Below the pieces are notes generated by a model that saw only the letters and a program-made list of their open reading frames with translations, was not told the DNA's origin and ran no database searches. A stretch of DNA of 64,000 nt from NCBI RefSeq assembly GCF_014109765.1, contig NZ_CP059139.1:5415001-5479000 (forward strand). The letters run 5' to 3'. Positions 44,114-53,859 of the stretch are shown here, in pieces. A program made the position numbers and the translations under genes. Positions within the stretch are counted from its first letter, which is position 1. Each line of letters starts with the position of its first letter. The DNA comes from Pseudomonas berkeleyensis (GTDB lineage Bacteria > Pseudomonadota > Gammaproteobacteria > Pseudomonadales > Pseudomonadaceae).

Positions 44114-44696
44114 AACAACGTTCCAGGTGCACGGTGAAGCGCTCGAAAGCGGCAATCGCCGCCGCCTCGGCCAGACGCTCCTGCTCGGCATCCAGCTCGA
44201 CGCTATCGAGCACCGCCGTGAACGCTTTCCAGCCTTGCGCACGACCACCTTCCGGCTCACCGAGATGACGCGCGCCGAAGGTCTCGCTCAAACCCAGCGC
44301 CGGCATGCGCTTGAGCAGGAAAGCCGCGCCCAACTTGGAACCTTCGGACACGAACAGCCAGGCCAAGGCCTCACCGGTGCCCATGGTCGTGTTGCGGATA
44401 CTGTCATCGCCCTCGGGCAGTGCGCGGTTCAGATCGGCCAGATCCAGCCTGGCCTGTTCGACGCGGCAACGCTGCGGTAGATCCGGCACCAGTTTGATCA
44501 ACTCGGGATCGTTGTAGAGTTTTTCCAGATCACGCTGGAACAGATACTGGGCCGCCACGAAGTGGGAGAACCGCTCCGGGCTGCCGAACGGATCATGGCT
44601 CTTCACCAGATTGTCGAGCTTGCTATGCGGCTCGTGAGTGACCTGGTTCAGGCGCTGCGAACGCAGCGGATGGGAAAGTTGCGAAGAGGCGTTCAT
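44106..44696 (-). CDS. hemO: Heme oxygenase, Pseudomonas HemO/PigA type
   Basis: The 196-aa enzyme opens heme to biliverdin, CO and Fe2+ in the cytoplasm. It aligns by eye along its whole length with P. aeruginosa HemO: LRSQRLN, HEPH (His24, the likely proximal heme ligand), FVAAQYLFQRDLE, EALAWLFVSEGSKLGAAFLLKR and ARHLGEPEGGRAQGWKAF. ATG 44696 gives the family length; the longer frame adds 29 unmatched codons. It is divergent from the ECF sigma gene of the heme-uptake system, about 245 bp between starts, and the Fur site there may serve both directions. Confidence 0.95.
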   Translation of the reverse strand: MNASSQLSHPLRSQRLNQVTHEPHSKLDNLVKSHDPFGSPERFSHFVAAQYLFQRDLEKLYNDPELIKLVPDLPQRCRVEQARLDLADLNRALPEGDDSIRNTTMGTGEALAWLFVSEGSKLGAAFLLKRMPALGLSETFGARHLGEPEGGRAQGWKAFTAVLDSVELDAEQERLAEAAAIAAFERFTVHLERCFA

Positions 44697-44894
44697 GAAA
44701 AGCTCGCTGATGACTGGCATGAAGTTAGACCGATCTAACGCCCTGGATAGCTGCGCGAGATGCGCAAGGCGTTCGACCACCACTGCCTTATAAAGACGAA
44801 CGAACCTGCCAACCTCCGTAAAAATAACGGTGAAATACAGCGAGGTCTCGCCCGATACGACGCGCCAGTGCCCCGCTCGCTAGTCGACCTTATT

Positions 44895-44913
44895 AAAAAT
44901 GATTATTATTTAT
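44895..44913. promoter_or_regulatory. Candidate Fur box before the ECF sigma gene
   Basis: Read on the minus strand, ATAAATAATAATCATTTTT matches 13 of 19 positions of GATAATGATAATCATTATC, including the whole core TAATCATT. It lies in the hemO/sigma divergent spacer and covers the ATG at 44899, which therefore is probably not the translation start. Confidence 0.55.
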
Positions 44914-44940
44914 TTTGTAGTCGGCGAACCGGGCTTGCCA

Positions 44941-45462
44941 GTGACCATTTCCAACCTAGACAGCGTATTCATCAACCAGCGCACCCCGCTGCTGCGTACC
45001 CTGGTGAAAATCGTGAAGAACGCCAGCATCGCCGAGGAGCTGGTGCAGGAAACCTACCTACGGGTGGCCCGTAGCCTGCGCGAAAAACCGGTCGATCATC
45101 TAGAGCCCTTTCTGTTCCAGACAGGGCGCAACCTGGCGCTCGACCACCTGCGCCGCGAACGCATGCAGTCGCGCACCATGCTTGATGACGTGCCGGACGC
45201 CATCATGCAGGCCGTCCCGGCACCCGGCTCATCCAGTGAAGACAGCCTGCATGCCGAGCGCCTCCTGCAGCGCCTGGGCAGTGCACTGGAGCAATTAAGC
45301 GAGCGCCAGCAGCGCATCTTCATCCTCAGCCGCCTGCATGGCCAGGGCTATGCCGAGATCGCCGCCGAGCTGGGTGTTTCACCCAGCACGGTACAAAAAG
45401 AGCTCAAGTTGATCATGGCCTTGTGCATGACCCTGCTCGACCGCCTGAGCCCGCCGACATGA
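44941..45462 (+). CDS. ECF sigma factor of a heme-responsive signalling system (HxuI/FecI-like)
   Basis: The protein is a two-domain sigma-70 of the iron-starvation (FecI) group: region 2 contains ASIAEELVQETYLRVARS and LFQTGRNLALDHLRRERM, and region 4 has LSERQQRIFILSRLHGQGYAEIAAELGVSPSTVQKELKLIM as helix-turn-helix. GTG 44941 gives 173 aa and clears the Fur box; ATG 44899 would give 187 aa. Its stop overlaps the ATG of the FecR gene. It would be released from that anti-sigma when the outer membrane receptor binds heme, then transcribe the receptor gene. Confidence 0.88.
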   Translation: MTISNLDSVFINQRTPLLRTLVKIVKNASIAEELVQETYLRVARSLREKPVDHLEPFLFQTGRNLALDHLRRERMQSRTMLDDVPDAIMQAVPAPGSSSEDSLHAERLLQRLGSALEQLSERQQRIFILSRLHGQGYAEIAAELGVSPSTVQKELKLIMALCMTLLDRLSPPT

Positions 45463-46475
45463 GCGACTATCGCTCACTCACACCTTCGGCCAGAATATTG
45501 CCCCCCGGTTTCGAGAACAGCCCGATGCATCAGCAGCAGGGATCACCCACCGACAGCGACACGCCGTTGAGCCAGGCGCTGGACTGGCTGCTCCTGCTGG
45601 AAAATGCCGACGACGATTGTCGGGCGCGATTCGCCGAGTGGTTGGCCGCCTCCCCGGCCAATGCCGAAGCGTTCGAACGCGCCCAGCGCTGCTGGCAAGC
45701 GCCCATACTGGTGACCGCCGCCGCTCGCCTGGAGCGCAGCAGACAGACAGCACCCAAGCGTTCGCGGCGCATCGGCAGAACCCTGGCGATTGCCGCCTCA
45801 CTGCTGCTGGTAGTCGGTATCACCCTGCAAAGCGACCTGCTACTGCGTTTGCGGGCCGACCATGTCACGGCCATCGGCCAACGGCAAAGCCTGGATCTGG
45901 CCGACGGCTCGCGCGTACTGCTCAACACCGGCAGTGCCTTCTCCAGCCAGATCGACGAGCGCCAGCGCGTCACGCAACTGCTGCGTGGCGAGGCCTACTT
46001 CGACGTTGCCAAGGACAGCAGCCGCCCCTTCCAGGTTGCCGCCGGGCCCATTCTGATCTCGGTACGCGGCACCGCATTCTCCGTCCGCTATCTCGGCGAC
46101 GAGGCCGAAGTCAGCGTCGAACGCGGCGAGATCGAGGTGCACACACGAGGCAACGACAGCCGCATCTACCTGGCCAGCGGCGACAGCATCCGGGTCGGCC
46201 CAGACGGTATTGGCAATCGCACCCACGGCGCCACGGCCAACCAACTCGCCTGGGTTCAGGGCCGTCTGATCTTCGATGATCGCCCTCTGCACGAAGTGCT
46301 GGACGAGCTGCGCCGCTACTACCCCGGCTGGATCATCAACGGCAATTCCCGCCTGGATGACCTGCGCATCACCGGAAACTATCGCCTGAGCGAACCCACC
46401 GACATCATGCGCTCGCTGGCACAAGTGACCTCGGCCCAGCTTCACGAATACCCGTCGCTACTGATTCTCAACTGA
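45459..46475 (+). CDS. FecR-family anti-sigma/sigma regulator (HxuR-like)
   Basis: The 338-aa protein has an N-terminal cytoplasmic sigma-binding part (DUF4880, QALDWLLLLENADDDCRARFAEWL), one membrane segment (about residues 111-126, ILAIAASLLLVVG region), and periplasmic FecR (GEAYFDVAKDSSRPFQV) and STN-like C-terminal domains (YPGWIINGNSRLDDLRITGNY). It passes the heme-bound signal from the receptor to the sigma factor. It starts inside the sigma stop codon (ATGA). Confidence 0.9.
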   Translation: MSDYRSLTPSARILPPGFENSPMHQQQGSPTDSDTPLSQALDWLLLLENADDDCRARFAEWLAASPANAEAFERAQRCWQAPILVTAAARLERSRQTAPKRSRRIGRTLAIAASLLLVVGITLQSDLLLRLRADHVTAIGQRQSLDLADGSRVLLNTGSAFSSQIDERQRVTQLLRGEAYFDVAKDSSRPFQVAAGPILISVRGTAFSVRYLGDEAEVSVERGEIEVHTRGNDSRIYLASGDSIRVGPDGIGNRTHGATANQLAWVQGRLIFDDRPLHEVLDELRRYYPGWIINGNSRLDDLRITGNYRLSEPTDIMRSLAQVTSAQLHEYPSLLILN

Positions 46476-46523
46476 GAAGAATAATTTTTACGCTCTCGCA
46501 AGAGTCGTTCGTCTCGTCAGAAC

Positions 46524-46542
46524 AATGCAAACAATTCGCATT
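46524..46542. promoter_or_regulatory. Candidate Fur-type site before the heme receptor gene
   Basis: AATGCAAACAATTCGCATT is a dyad (AATGC with GCATT) resembling the TGC-AAT-ATT-GCA variant of Fur boxes seen upstream of Pseudomonas iron receptors. It lies about 30 bp before the receptor ATG, in the only gap (97 bp) of this unit, so the receptor may have its own promoter. Confidence 0.35.
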
Positions 46543-46572
46543 AACTGACCGACGCACACAGAGAGCTTACCC

Positions 46573-49188
46573 ATGTCCCTTCACACCCGACGCCAGCGTT
46601 CCCTGCGGCTGTCCAGCGCCAGCCTGTCGCTACTGGCACTCTCCATTTCCTGCGCCAGCCTGCCACTGCTGGCTCAAGCCGCCGATGGTTCACCCGCCGC
46701 CGAACAGCAGAGTCAGAGCGGTTACCGCTTCGCCATCGAGCGCCAGCCCCTGGTTGCTGCGCTGAACGCATTCAGTGACGTCACGGGTTGGCAGATTGGC
46801 CTGCCGGCACAATTGGCCGACGGCATTGAATCACCGGGGATCAATGGCCGACTGTCGCCAGAGCTGGCCCTGGCGCGCCTGCTCGAAGGCACCGGCCTGA
46901 GCTACCGCAGCATTGGTGAGCGCAGCGTGGTGCTGGTGAAGAACCCGTCTCAATCGCTCGCCCTGCAAGCGATGACGGTCACCGCCACGCTTCACGAGCA
47001 GGATGTAAACGCCGTTCCCAGCACGGTCAGCGTGCGTGATCGAACCGTTCTGGATCGCAACAACATCAACACCATCAAGCAGCTGGTACGCGACGAGCCA
47101 GGCGTCTCTGTCGGCGGAACTGGTCAGCGCTCCGGCCTCACCGGCTACAACATCCGCGGTATCGATGGTAACCGGGTGCTGACTCAGGTCGACGGTGTCG
47201 AGATCCCTGCCAGCTTCTACTACGGCCCCTATGCCAATACCCAGCGCAACTATGTCGATCCGGAAATCATCAAGCGGGTGGAAATCCTCCGCGGCCCGGC
47301 CTCGGCCCTGTATGGCAGCAATGCCATTGGCGGGGCGGTCAGCTATTTCACACTCGACGCGAGCGACATCATCAAGGAAGGCCGCGATGTCGGTGCTCGG
47401 CTGAAAAGCGGCTACAGCTCCGCAGACGAAAGCTGGCTGAGTTCGGCGACCATCGCAGGCCGCTATCAGGACTTCGATGCCCTGCTGCATCTATCTCAGC
47501 GTAACGGCCACGAGACCGAGTCCTACGGTAACCACGGCGGTACCGGCCTGGGCCGCACCGAGGCCAACCCCGAGGACGTACGCACCACCAACGTTCTGGC
47601 CAAGCTGGGCTGGAACTACAACGACAGCGACCGCCTGCAACTGACCTACGAGAAGTACAAAGACGACCGCGACAGCAATCAACTCAGTGCCGTCGGCGGG
47701 CCGTTCAATGCCCCGACCATTGGTGTGGGGCAGAACTACTACGCGGGCCGCAGCGGCAACGACACCATCACCCGTGAGCGCTTCGGCCTGGAGCACAGCC
47801 TAGCCCTGGACAGCCTGCTGGCCGACAGCCTGAAATGGAGCCTGAACTACCAAATCGCCAAGACCGACCAGAGAACCCAGGAGCACTACACCGCCAGGAA
47901 CTTCTTTACCCAGGCCATCACCCGCGACGTGATGCGCTATCGCAGCACCGACTACAAGGATCGCCAGTGGGTGCTCAACGCACAGTTGGACAAAGCCTTC
48001 GCCCTGGGTGAAACGGATCACCTGCTGACTTACGGCTTCAACCTCAAGCACCAGGATGTAACCGGCCAACGCAGCGGTTATGGTGTATGCCTGCAGGCAC
48101 TGGGCACCAACTGCCCCAGCGTCGGTGCGATCAGCAACAACACGGGCGATACCCTCACCACCCAGAGCGATTTCCCAGACCCAACCGTCGATGTCTACGG
48201 CGTGTTTCTGCAGGACGAAATCCGCTGGAATCAGTGGACCTTCCTGCCGGGTCTGCGTTACGACCGCACCAAACTCAAGCCCGACCTGACCGACGAGTAC
48301 CTTGCCAGCGCCCCGCCCACCAGCACCTTCGAGCCCACCGAGGCAAGCAAGACCTGGCAGCGCGTCTCGCCCAAACTCGGCGTGACCTATGCCTTCGATG
48401 AGCAATACACCGGCTTCGCCCAGTACGCAGAAGGCTTCCGTACGCCTACGGCCAAGGAGATGTATGGTCGCTTCCAGAACAACAATCCGTCCTACATCGT
48501 GGAACCCAACCCGAACCTCGACCCGGAAACCAGTCGCAGCCTGGAAGCCGGCCTGCGCGGTAACTTCGAAGGCGGCAACTTCAGCCTGGCGGTGTTCTAC
48601 AACCGTTATCGCGACTTCATCGATGAAGATGCCGTAGGAGCCAATGGCGGCCAGACCATATTCCAAAGCCGCAACATCAGCCGCGCCACCATCCGCGGTG
48701 CCGAGGCCAAGGGACGTTTGAATCTGGACAGCTTCGGCGCGCTGCCAGGTCTCTACACCCAGGGTTCGATTGCCTATGCCCGCGGTCGTGACGAAGAAAG
48801 CGGCGAGCCGCTGAACAGCGTCAACCCGCTGACCGGCGTATTCGGTCTGGGCTACGAGCAGGAGCGCTTCGGTGGCTTGCTGAACTGGACGCTGGTCAAA
48901 CGCAAGAGCCGTATCGACAACAGCGGATTCAACTCCCCGACCGGCGACGGCAGCCAGTTCGCCACGCCCGGCTACGGCATCCTCGACCTGACCGGTTACT
49001 ACAAGCTGACCAACGATCTGACCATCAACGCCGGCCTGTACAACCTGACCGACAAGCAGTACTGGCTGTGGGACGACGTACGCGGTTACGACGGTAATGG
49101 TGAGGCAGGTGTTACCGCTCCAGCCAACCTCGACCGCCTGAGCCAGCCCGGTCGCAACTTCGCGATCAACCTGGTCTGGGATATCTAA
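46573..49188 (+). CDS. TonB-dependent heme/hemoglobin receptor with signalling domain (HxuA-like)
   Basis: The 871-aa outer membrane receptor has a signal peptide ending near AQAADG, a signalling STN domain (about 50-115), a plug (TVSVRDRTVLDRNNINTIKQ to about 270) and a 22-strand barrel ending in aromatic-rich NFAINLVWDI. The heme receptor signature appears as GFRTP...EPNPNLDPETS (around 620-655). No histidine lies between FRTP and NPNL, where many heme receptors have a ligand, so a tyrosine (SYIVEP) may serve. It belongs to the hemoglobin/transferrin/lactoferrin receptor family and pairs with the sigma/FecR genes before it. Confidence 0.9.
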   Translation: MSLHTRRQRSLRLSSASLSLLALSISCASLPLLAQAADGSPAAEQQSQSGYRFAIERQPLVAALNAFSDVTGWQIGLPAQLADGIESPGINGRLSPELALARLLEGTGLSYRSIGERSVVLVKNPSQSLALQAMTVTATLHEQDVNAVPSTVSVRDRTVLDRNNINTIKQLVRDEPGVSVGGTGQRSGLTGYNIRGIDGNRVLTQVDGVEIPASFYYGPYANTQRNYVDPEIIKRVEILRGPASALYGSNAIGGAVSYFTLDASDIIKEGRDVGARLKSGYSSADESWLSSATIAGRYQDFDALLHLSQRNGHETESYGNHGGTGLGRTEANPEDVRTTNVLAKLGWNYNDSDRLQLTYEKYKDDRDSNQLSAVGGPFNAPTIGVGQNYYAGRSGNDTITRERFGLEHSLALDSLLADSLKWSLNYQIAKTDQRTQEHYTARNFFTQAITRDVMRYRSTDYKDRQWVLNAQLDKAFALGETDHLLTYGFNLKHQDVTGQRSGYGVCLQALGTNCPSVGAISNNTGDTLTTQSDFPDPTVDVYGVFLQDEIRWNQWTFLPGLRYDRTKLKPDLTDEYLASAPPTSTFEPTEASKTWQRVSPKLGVTYAFDEQYTGFAQYAEGFRTPTAKEMYGRFQNNNPSYIVEPNPNLDPETSRSLEAGLRGNFEGGNFSLAVFYNRYRDFIDEDAVGANGGQTIFQSRNISRATIRGAEAKGRLNLDSFGALPGLYTQGSIAYARGRDEESGEPLNSVNPLTGVFGLGYEQERFGGLLNWTLVKRKSRIDNSGFNSPTGDGSQFATPGYGILDLTGYYKLTNDLTINAGLYNLTDKQYWLWDDVRGYDGNGEAGVTAPANLDRLSQPGRNFAINLVWDI

Positions 49189-49244
49189 GCCCCCTCCGGC
49201 CGCCCTTGCGTGAATCATCCGCACGCCAGGGCGCGCCGCCTTCC

Positions 49245-49306
49245 GTAGGGTGCGCCACGCGCACCGGCCGTTCGCCGCCAGAATTGGTGCGCATGGCGCC
49301 CCCTAC
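49245..49306. repeat. Palindromic repeat, GTAGGGTGCGC family, between convergent heme units
   Basis: GTAGGGTGCGCCACGCGCACC faces GGTGCGCATGGCGCCCCCTAC; the right arm is partly eroded. It fills the 114-bp gap between the receptor gene and hasF, and its right end supplies the stop codon of hasF (TAG read leftwards at 49303-49305). It is the only candidate for separating the two convergent transcripts. Confidence 0.7.
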
Positions 49307-50628
49307 CCCCGCTCCGCAACGAAATACCCCGCCAGACTGAGCAGATCCTGCTCATCAAATATTCCCGCCAGATAACGCAGCTGCAACCAGGCCCGCAGGT
49401 AGCCGTGACGCGCCTCGGCCAGGTCGCGGCGGGCACTGTGCAGTTGCTGTTCGGCGTCGAGCACGTCGAGGTTGACCCGCTCGCCGCCGGCCACGCTCCT
49501 GCGCGTCGCCTCCACCAGTGTCTGCGCGGCGCTTACTGCCAGACGGTAGGCGCGCACGCGCGCGGCGGCGCTGTTGCACAGGTTGAACTGCTGACGCAGG
49601 CGGGTAAGCACCTCGGCGGTCTGCGCATCCAGCTCGAAGCCGGCCTGGACATGGGCGGCCGTGGCCTGACGGGTCGCCGCGCTCACCCCGCCACCGGCGA
49701 ACAAGGGCACGCTAAGCTGGATGCCGATGCTGTCGGTGTCGTACTGCTGGTTGTAGCTGCTCTCCGAATCGGAGCGGGTCAGGCGACTGCTGGCCACCAG
49801 GCTGAGCGTCGGCAGATGGCCGGCGCGCTGTTTTTCGATGCTCTGTGCAGCCACGTCGACAGCACGGCGCTGCGCCGCCAGATCGGCGTTGCCGGCCACG
49901 GCCAGGTCGCGCCAGGCCTCGAAACGAGACGGCTGCGGCGGCTGGATCGGGAAGTCATCGAGCAACGGTTGCAGGTCGCTGTGCGCCAACGGCTCGCCGA
50001 CGATGGCTTCCAGCGCACGCAGGGCCACGTCCAGGTCGTCCTGCGCCTGGATCAGCTCGGCCTCGGCCAGGGCCAGGCGCGCCTCGGTTTCCAGCGCGTC
50101 GGTGCGCGTGCCCTCACCGGCCTGCAGCAGGCGCTGATTGAGGCGCAGGCGCTCGGCCAGGGCACGGCGCTGGGCTCGTGCCAGGGCGATGCGCTCGTCA
50201 CTCAGCAGCGCCTGGCTGTAGGCCTCGAACAGACGCACCGCCAGCTCCTGGCTGCGCCCGCGAAAGCGCTCGTCGGCCAACAGGGTACGCGCCACACCCT
50301 GGCGGTAGTCGGCCCAGGCAGCGTAGTCGAACAACGGTTGCTGCAGGCTGAGCACCGAGGCGTAGCTGCGGTAGTCACGGTCGACGCGCTGCTCCCCTGC
50401 CGTCACTTCGGAGTCGTTGCGCTGGTTGCTGTAGCTCCACGATAGCCGTGGCAACAGTCCGGCACGGCCGATGGCCTGACTCTCCAGGCCCGCATCACGC
50501 TCGGCGATGGCAGCCTGGAAGGTCGGGTCATGGCGCAGCGCCAGGGCATAGGCATCGAGCAGGCCGAGGGCATGCGCCGGCAGGACACAGCACAACAGCA
50601 GGCACAAGCAGAGCAGACGCACGCTCAT
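49303..50628 (-). CDS. hasF: HasF, TolC-family outer membrane channel of the hemophore secretion system
   Basis: The 441-aa protein has a signal peptide ([19 protein letters not shown]) and two TolC-like repeats (AYALALRHDPTFQAAIAERDAGLES; LRFNQ-like helices; VSAATRQATAAHVQAGFELDAQTAEV). It forms the outer membrane exit of a type I secretion machine with HasD and HasE. Its start overlaps the hasE stop by 4 bp. It is the last gene of the has unit. Its final residues and stop run into a palindromic repeat, so the extreme C-terminus may have been altered by the repeat. Confidence 0.92.
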   Translation of the reverse strand: MSVRLLCLCLLLCCVLPAHALGLLDAYALALRHDPTFQAAIAERDAGLESQAIGRAGLLPRLSWSYSNQRNDSEVTAGEQRVDRDYRSYASVLSLQQPLFDYAAWADYRQGVARTLLADERFRGRSQELAVRLFEAYSQALLSDERIALARAQRRALAERLRLNQRLLQAGEGTRTDALETEARLALAEAELIQAQDDLDVALRALEAIVGEPLAHSDLQPLLDDFPIQPPQPSRFEAWRDLAVAGNADLAAQRRAVDVAAQSIEKQRAGHLPTLSLVASSRLTRSDSESSYNQQYDTDSIGIQLSVPLFAGGGVSAATRQATAAHVQAGFELDAQTAEVLTRLRQQFNLCNSAAARVRAYRLAVSAAQTLVEATRRSVAGGERVNLDVLDAEQQLHSARRDLAEARHGYLRAWLQLRYLAGIFDEQDLLSLAGYFVAERG

Positions 50629-51941
50629 TCCTCCGCCATGGCCAGGTGGGTACGGTCGAGCAGCGGCTTGAACAGGTAGTTGAGCAGCGAACGCTCGCCG
50701 GTGCTGATGAACGCCTCCACCGGCATCCCAGGGCGGACGCGCAGCCCGTCCAGTTGCTGCATAGCCGATTCGTCGACACGGATGCGAATGGCGTAGTACG
50801 GCTCGCCGCTGCGCTCATCCTGCAGTCGATCAGCGGAAACCAACTCCACCGTACCGGCGACACGGGGCGTGGTGCGCTGCTCGAAGGCGGTGAACAGCAA
50901 CTCCACCGGCAGACCGGGGTGCACCTTATCCACCAGGGCCGGGCTCAGGCGGCCTTCGACCAGCAGCGGCTGATCCTGTGGGACGATCTCCATCAATGCC
51001 TGCCCAGGTGCGACCACACCACCCTCGGTGAAGACGCTGAGCCCGACCACCAGGCCGCTGGCCGGGGCACGCAGCAGGGTGAGTTGCCGCTCGGCCTCGA
51101 TTCCGGCGAGGCGGTGGTGCAATTCTTCGCTGCGAACCTGCGTCTCGGCCAGTTGGCTACGCACCTGTTCCTGGAACTGCTCACGGCGCTGCGCGCCACG
51201 CAGACCTAATTCGGCGATCTGCCGCTGCAGTTGGGCGATGCGCCCAATGTCATCGGCCAGCAGGCCGCTCAGCTCGGCACGCTGGCGTTCGACATCGAGC
51301 AGGCGGTTACGCGGGATGTACTGTTCAGCAGCCAGCTCACGCAGGCCCAACAGTTGCTCGTCGAGCACATGCAACTGAGCTTGCTTGCTGATGCGCAGCG
51401 CACGCAGGCCACCGAGTTGCGCCTCGCTGCCGGCCAGATTCTGCGCCAGGCCGTCGAGCTCCAAGGCCAGGGCCTGGCGGCGGCTGGCGAACAACTGGCG
51501 CTGCAGCTCCAGGCTGGCGGCCACCAGGGGATCGTCCGGCTGCGCCAGCAACCAGGGGTCGAAGTCGATGCTGTCGGCGCCATCGCGCTCGGCCGCCAAA
51601 CGCGCGGCGCTGGCCCGGCTGCCTATCAGTTGCGCCCGCAGTGCCTCGGCTTGCGCCAGCAGCGCCTGGTCATCCAGCTCCAACAACGGCTGGCCGGCCT
51701 GAACCGCATCACCATCGCGAGCCAGAATGCGCCGTACGGTGCCACCAGTGGGGTGCTGCAGCGCCTGCCGATTGCCGCTGACCATGACCGTTCCACTTAC
51801 CGGTACGCCCTTGTCCAACGGCGCCAGCGCGGCCCAGGCCAGGAAACCACCGAAACCGGCGAGCAGCAGCCACCAGCCGAGCCGCGTCGGTGCACGGGCA
51901 TCGACGACGTGCAGGGGCTGAAGCGTCGCTGGCGCGCTCAT
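50625..51941 (-). CDS. hasE: HasE, membrane fusion protein of the hemophore secretion system
   Basis: The 438-aa HlyD-type adaptor has one membrane helix ([21 protein letters not shown], residues about 21-41), a lipoyl-like half ([22 protein letters not shown]), long coiled coils (about 100-290) and a beta-barrel end ([20 protein letters not shown]). It links HasD to HasF. The reading frame continues upstream to 53180, but that part is antisense-like and unrelated; the true start is ATG 51941, overlapping the hasD stop (ATGA). Confidence 0.92.
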   Translation of the reverse strand: MSAPATLQPLHVVDARAPTRLGWWLLLAGFGGFLAWAALAPLDKGVPVSGTVMVSGNRQALQHPTGGTVRRILARDGDAVQAGQPLLELDDQALLAQAEALRAQLIGSRASAARLAAERDGADSIDFDPWLLAQPDDPLVAASLELQRQLFASRRQALALELDGLAQNLAGSEAQLGGLRALRISKQAQLHVLDEQLLGLRELAAEQYIPRNRLLDVERQRAELSGLLADDIGRIAQLQRQIAELGLRGAQRREQFQEQVRSQLAETQVRSEELHHRLAGIEAERQLTLLRAPASGLVVGLSVFTEGGVVAPGQALMEIVPQDQPLLVEGRLSPALVDKVHPGLPVELLFTAFEQRTTPRVAGTVELVSADRLQDERSGEPYYAIRIRVDESAMQQLDGLRVRPGMPVEAFISTGERSLLNYLFKPLLDRTHLAMAEE

Positions 51942-53695
51942 TGCTGGCCTCCCGGCACGGCGCCGTAGCTCATGCTCAGGGTCGGCGCGACACGCCGTAC
52001 CGGTGCGCTCTGCGGCGTCGGACGTGCGGCCTGCTGCAGATCCTGCAGCACCCGGGCGGCCGGACCGAAGGCCTGCATCTGCCCGCCACGCAGTACCAGC
52101 AGTTGGTCGGCGCCCTTGAGCAGCGCCGGGCGGTGGCTGACCAGCACCAGCGTACGCCCCTGCTCGCGCAGACGGTCGAGCGCGGCCAGCAGTGCCTGCT
52201 CGCCCGCTTCGTCGAGGTTGGCGTCGGGTTCGTCGAGCACGATCAGCGCCGGCAAGCCGTAGACTGCCCGGGCCAGGCCGATGCGTTGCTTCTGCCCGCC
52301 GGACAGCCCGGCACCGCCCTCGCCCAGACGCGTGTCGTAACCCTGCGGCAAGCGCAGGATCAGCTCGTGCACCCCAGCCATCTGCGCTGCCGCGACGACC
52401 TTGTCCGCCTCGACTTCGGCGAAACGGGCGATGTTCTCGGCGATGCTGCCAGCGAACAGTTGCACGTCCTGCGGCAGGTAGCCGAGATACGGGCCGAGCA
52501 CGCTCTTGTCCCACTGCTGCAGGTCGGCACCATCCAGGCGTACCTTGCCGGACAACGGCGCCTGCGCCGCTACCAGCAAGCGCGCCAGGCTGGACTTGCC
52601 GCAACCGGAGGGCCCCAGAACCACCAGGCGCTGGCCCGGTTCCAGGGCGAAGCTGACCCCTGCCAGCACCGGTGTGCGCGAACCCGGCGCACAGGCCGAC
52701 AACTGTTCCACACGCAGTTCGCCACGCGGTGCCGGCAGGCGCATGCCGCTGGCACGCGGCGGTTGCGCACGCAGCAGGTCGCGCAGGCGCTGATAGGCCT
52801 GCTGCGCGCCGCTCCACTGCTTCCAGGCACCGATCAACTGATCCAGTGGGCTGAGCACACGGCCGGCGAGAATGGAACCGGCGATCATCATGCCGGGGGT
52901 GATCTGACCCTCCACGGCGAGCAGTGCGCCGAGGCCGAGCATCAGCGACTGCAATGCCAGGCGTACGCCCTTGGAGGCTGCCGCGAAACCAGCGCCCTGC
53001 TCGCTGGCACGGTTCTGCAGGTGCAGGAAACGGCCGTGCTCGGCCTGCCAGCGCTGGCGCAAACGCGCCAGCATGCCCATGGCTTCGGTCGCCTCGGCAT
53101 TGCGCAAGTGCGCACTGGCCGCCTGGGTCGACTGGATCGCCAGTTGCCCGGCCTCGGCCAGGGCCGCACGAGTCAGCCACTGATTGCCCCAGGTCAGCGC
53201 TAGCAGCAATACCGCGCCCCCCAATGCCAACCAGCCGAGCCAGGGATGAAAGAGGAACAGCACCGCCAGGTAGAGCGGAAACCAGGGCGCATCGAACAGG
53301 GCGAACAAGGCATTGCCGGTGGCGAACTGGCGCAGGCTGGTCAGGTCGTTAAGCGGCTGTGCACTGCTGCCACGCCCCACGCGCAGGCTGGCATCGAAGG
53401 TGGCATCGTAGACGCGAGCGCCCAGGCGCTGGTCGATCTGCGCGCCAAGGCGGATCACCACCAGGCTGCGCACCCACTCCAGCCCCCCCATGAAGACATA
53501 CAGACCGAGCACCATCAGGGTCAGCATGGCCAGGGTCATCTGGTTGCCCGAGGCCAGCACACGGTCGTAGACCTGCAGCATGTACAGCGCTGGAGCCAGC
53601 ATCAGCAGGTTGATCACTGCGCTGAACGCGCCGACGCTGAGGAAGCCACGCCGACAGATCGCCAGGGCGGCGAGGATTTCATTGGAGGGTTGCAT
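51938..53695 (-). CDS. hasD: HasD, type I secretion ABC permease/ATPase
   Basis: The 585-aa half-transporter of the PrtD family has six membrane helices in the first 310 residues and a C-terminal ATPase: Walker A GPSGCGKS (about 366-373), signature LSGGQKQR, Walker B LIVLDEP. It drives HasA out of the cell in one step with HasE and HasF. It is the first of three overlapping genes (hasD-hasE-hasF) and lies 164 bp after hasA, from which it is separated by a strong hairpin that probably lowers its expression relative to the hemophore. Confidence 0.93.
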   Translation of the reverse strand: MQPSNEILAALAICRRGFLSVGAFSAVINLLMLAPALYMLQVYDRVLASGNQMTLAMLTLMVLGLYVFMGGLEWVRSLVVIRLGAQIDQRLGARVYDATFDASLRVGRGSSAQPLNDLTSLRQFATGNALFALFDAPWFPLYLAVLFLFHPWLGWLALGGAVLLLALTWGNQWLTRAALAEAGQLAIQSTQAASAHLRNAEATEAMGMLARLRQRWQAEHGRFLHLQNRASEQGAGFAAASKGVRLALQSLMLGLGALLAVEGQITPGMMIAGSILAGRVLSPLDQLIGAWKQWSGAQQAYQRLRDLLRAQPPRASGMRLPAPRGELRVEQLSACAPGSRTPVLAGVSFALEPGQRLVVLGPSGCGKSSLARLLVAAQAPLSGKVRLDGADLQQWDKSVLGPYLGYLPQDVQLFAGSIAENIARFAEVEADKVVAAAQMAGVHELILRLPQGYDTRLGEGGAGLSGGQKQRIGLARAVYGLPALIVLDEPDANLDEAGEQALLAALDRLREQGRTLVLVSHRPALLKGADQLLVLRGGQMQAFGPAARVLQDLQQAARPTPQSAPVRRVAPTLSMSYGAVPGGQQ

Positions 53696-53811
53696 GCCTT
53701 CGGGCCCCAGAAACGCCGCCTGCCGGATTGACGCAGCAGGCCGCGCATGTCGAGAATTCGTCGGCCACCGTGGCGCGAGTTGTTCAGGCCAGCACCACGG
53801 TGGTCGTTGCC

Positions 53812-53841
53812 GGCGGCCGGGAGAGCGATCTCCCCGCCGCC
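53812..53841 (-). promoter_or_regulatory. Strong hairpin between hasA and hasD
   Basis: GGCGGC-CGGGAGA-GCGA-TCTCCC-CGCCGCC forms 12 base pairs with one mismatch and a 4-nt loop. On the minus strand, the direction of has transcription, no T-tract follows, so it is more likely a processing or stabilising hairpin at the 3' end of the hasA message than a full terminator. Confidence 0.6.
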
Positions 53842-53859
53842 TTTTTCATCACCGCTCGG

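Noticed and set aside
50625..53180. An 851-codon open frame on the minus strand covering hasE and most of hasD
   Set aside because: Only its last 438 codons make a HlyD-type protein. The upstream part is an off-frame reading of hasD with arginine/glycine-rich junk sequence.
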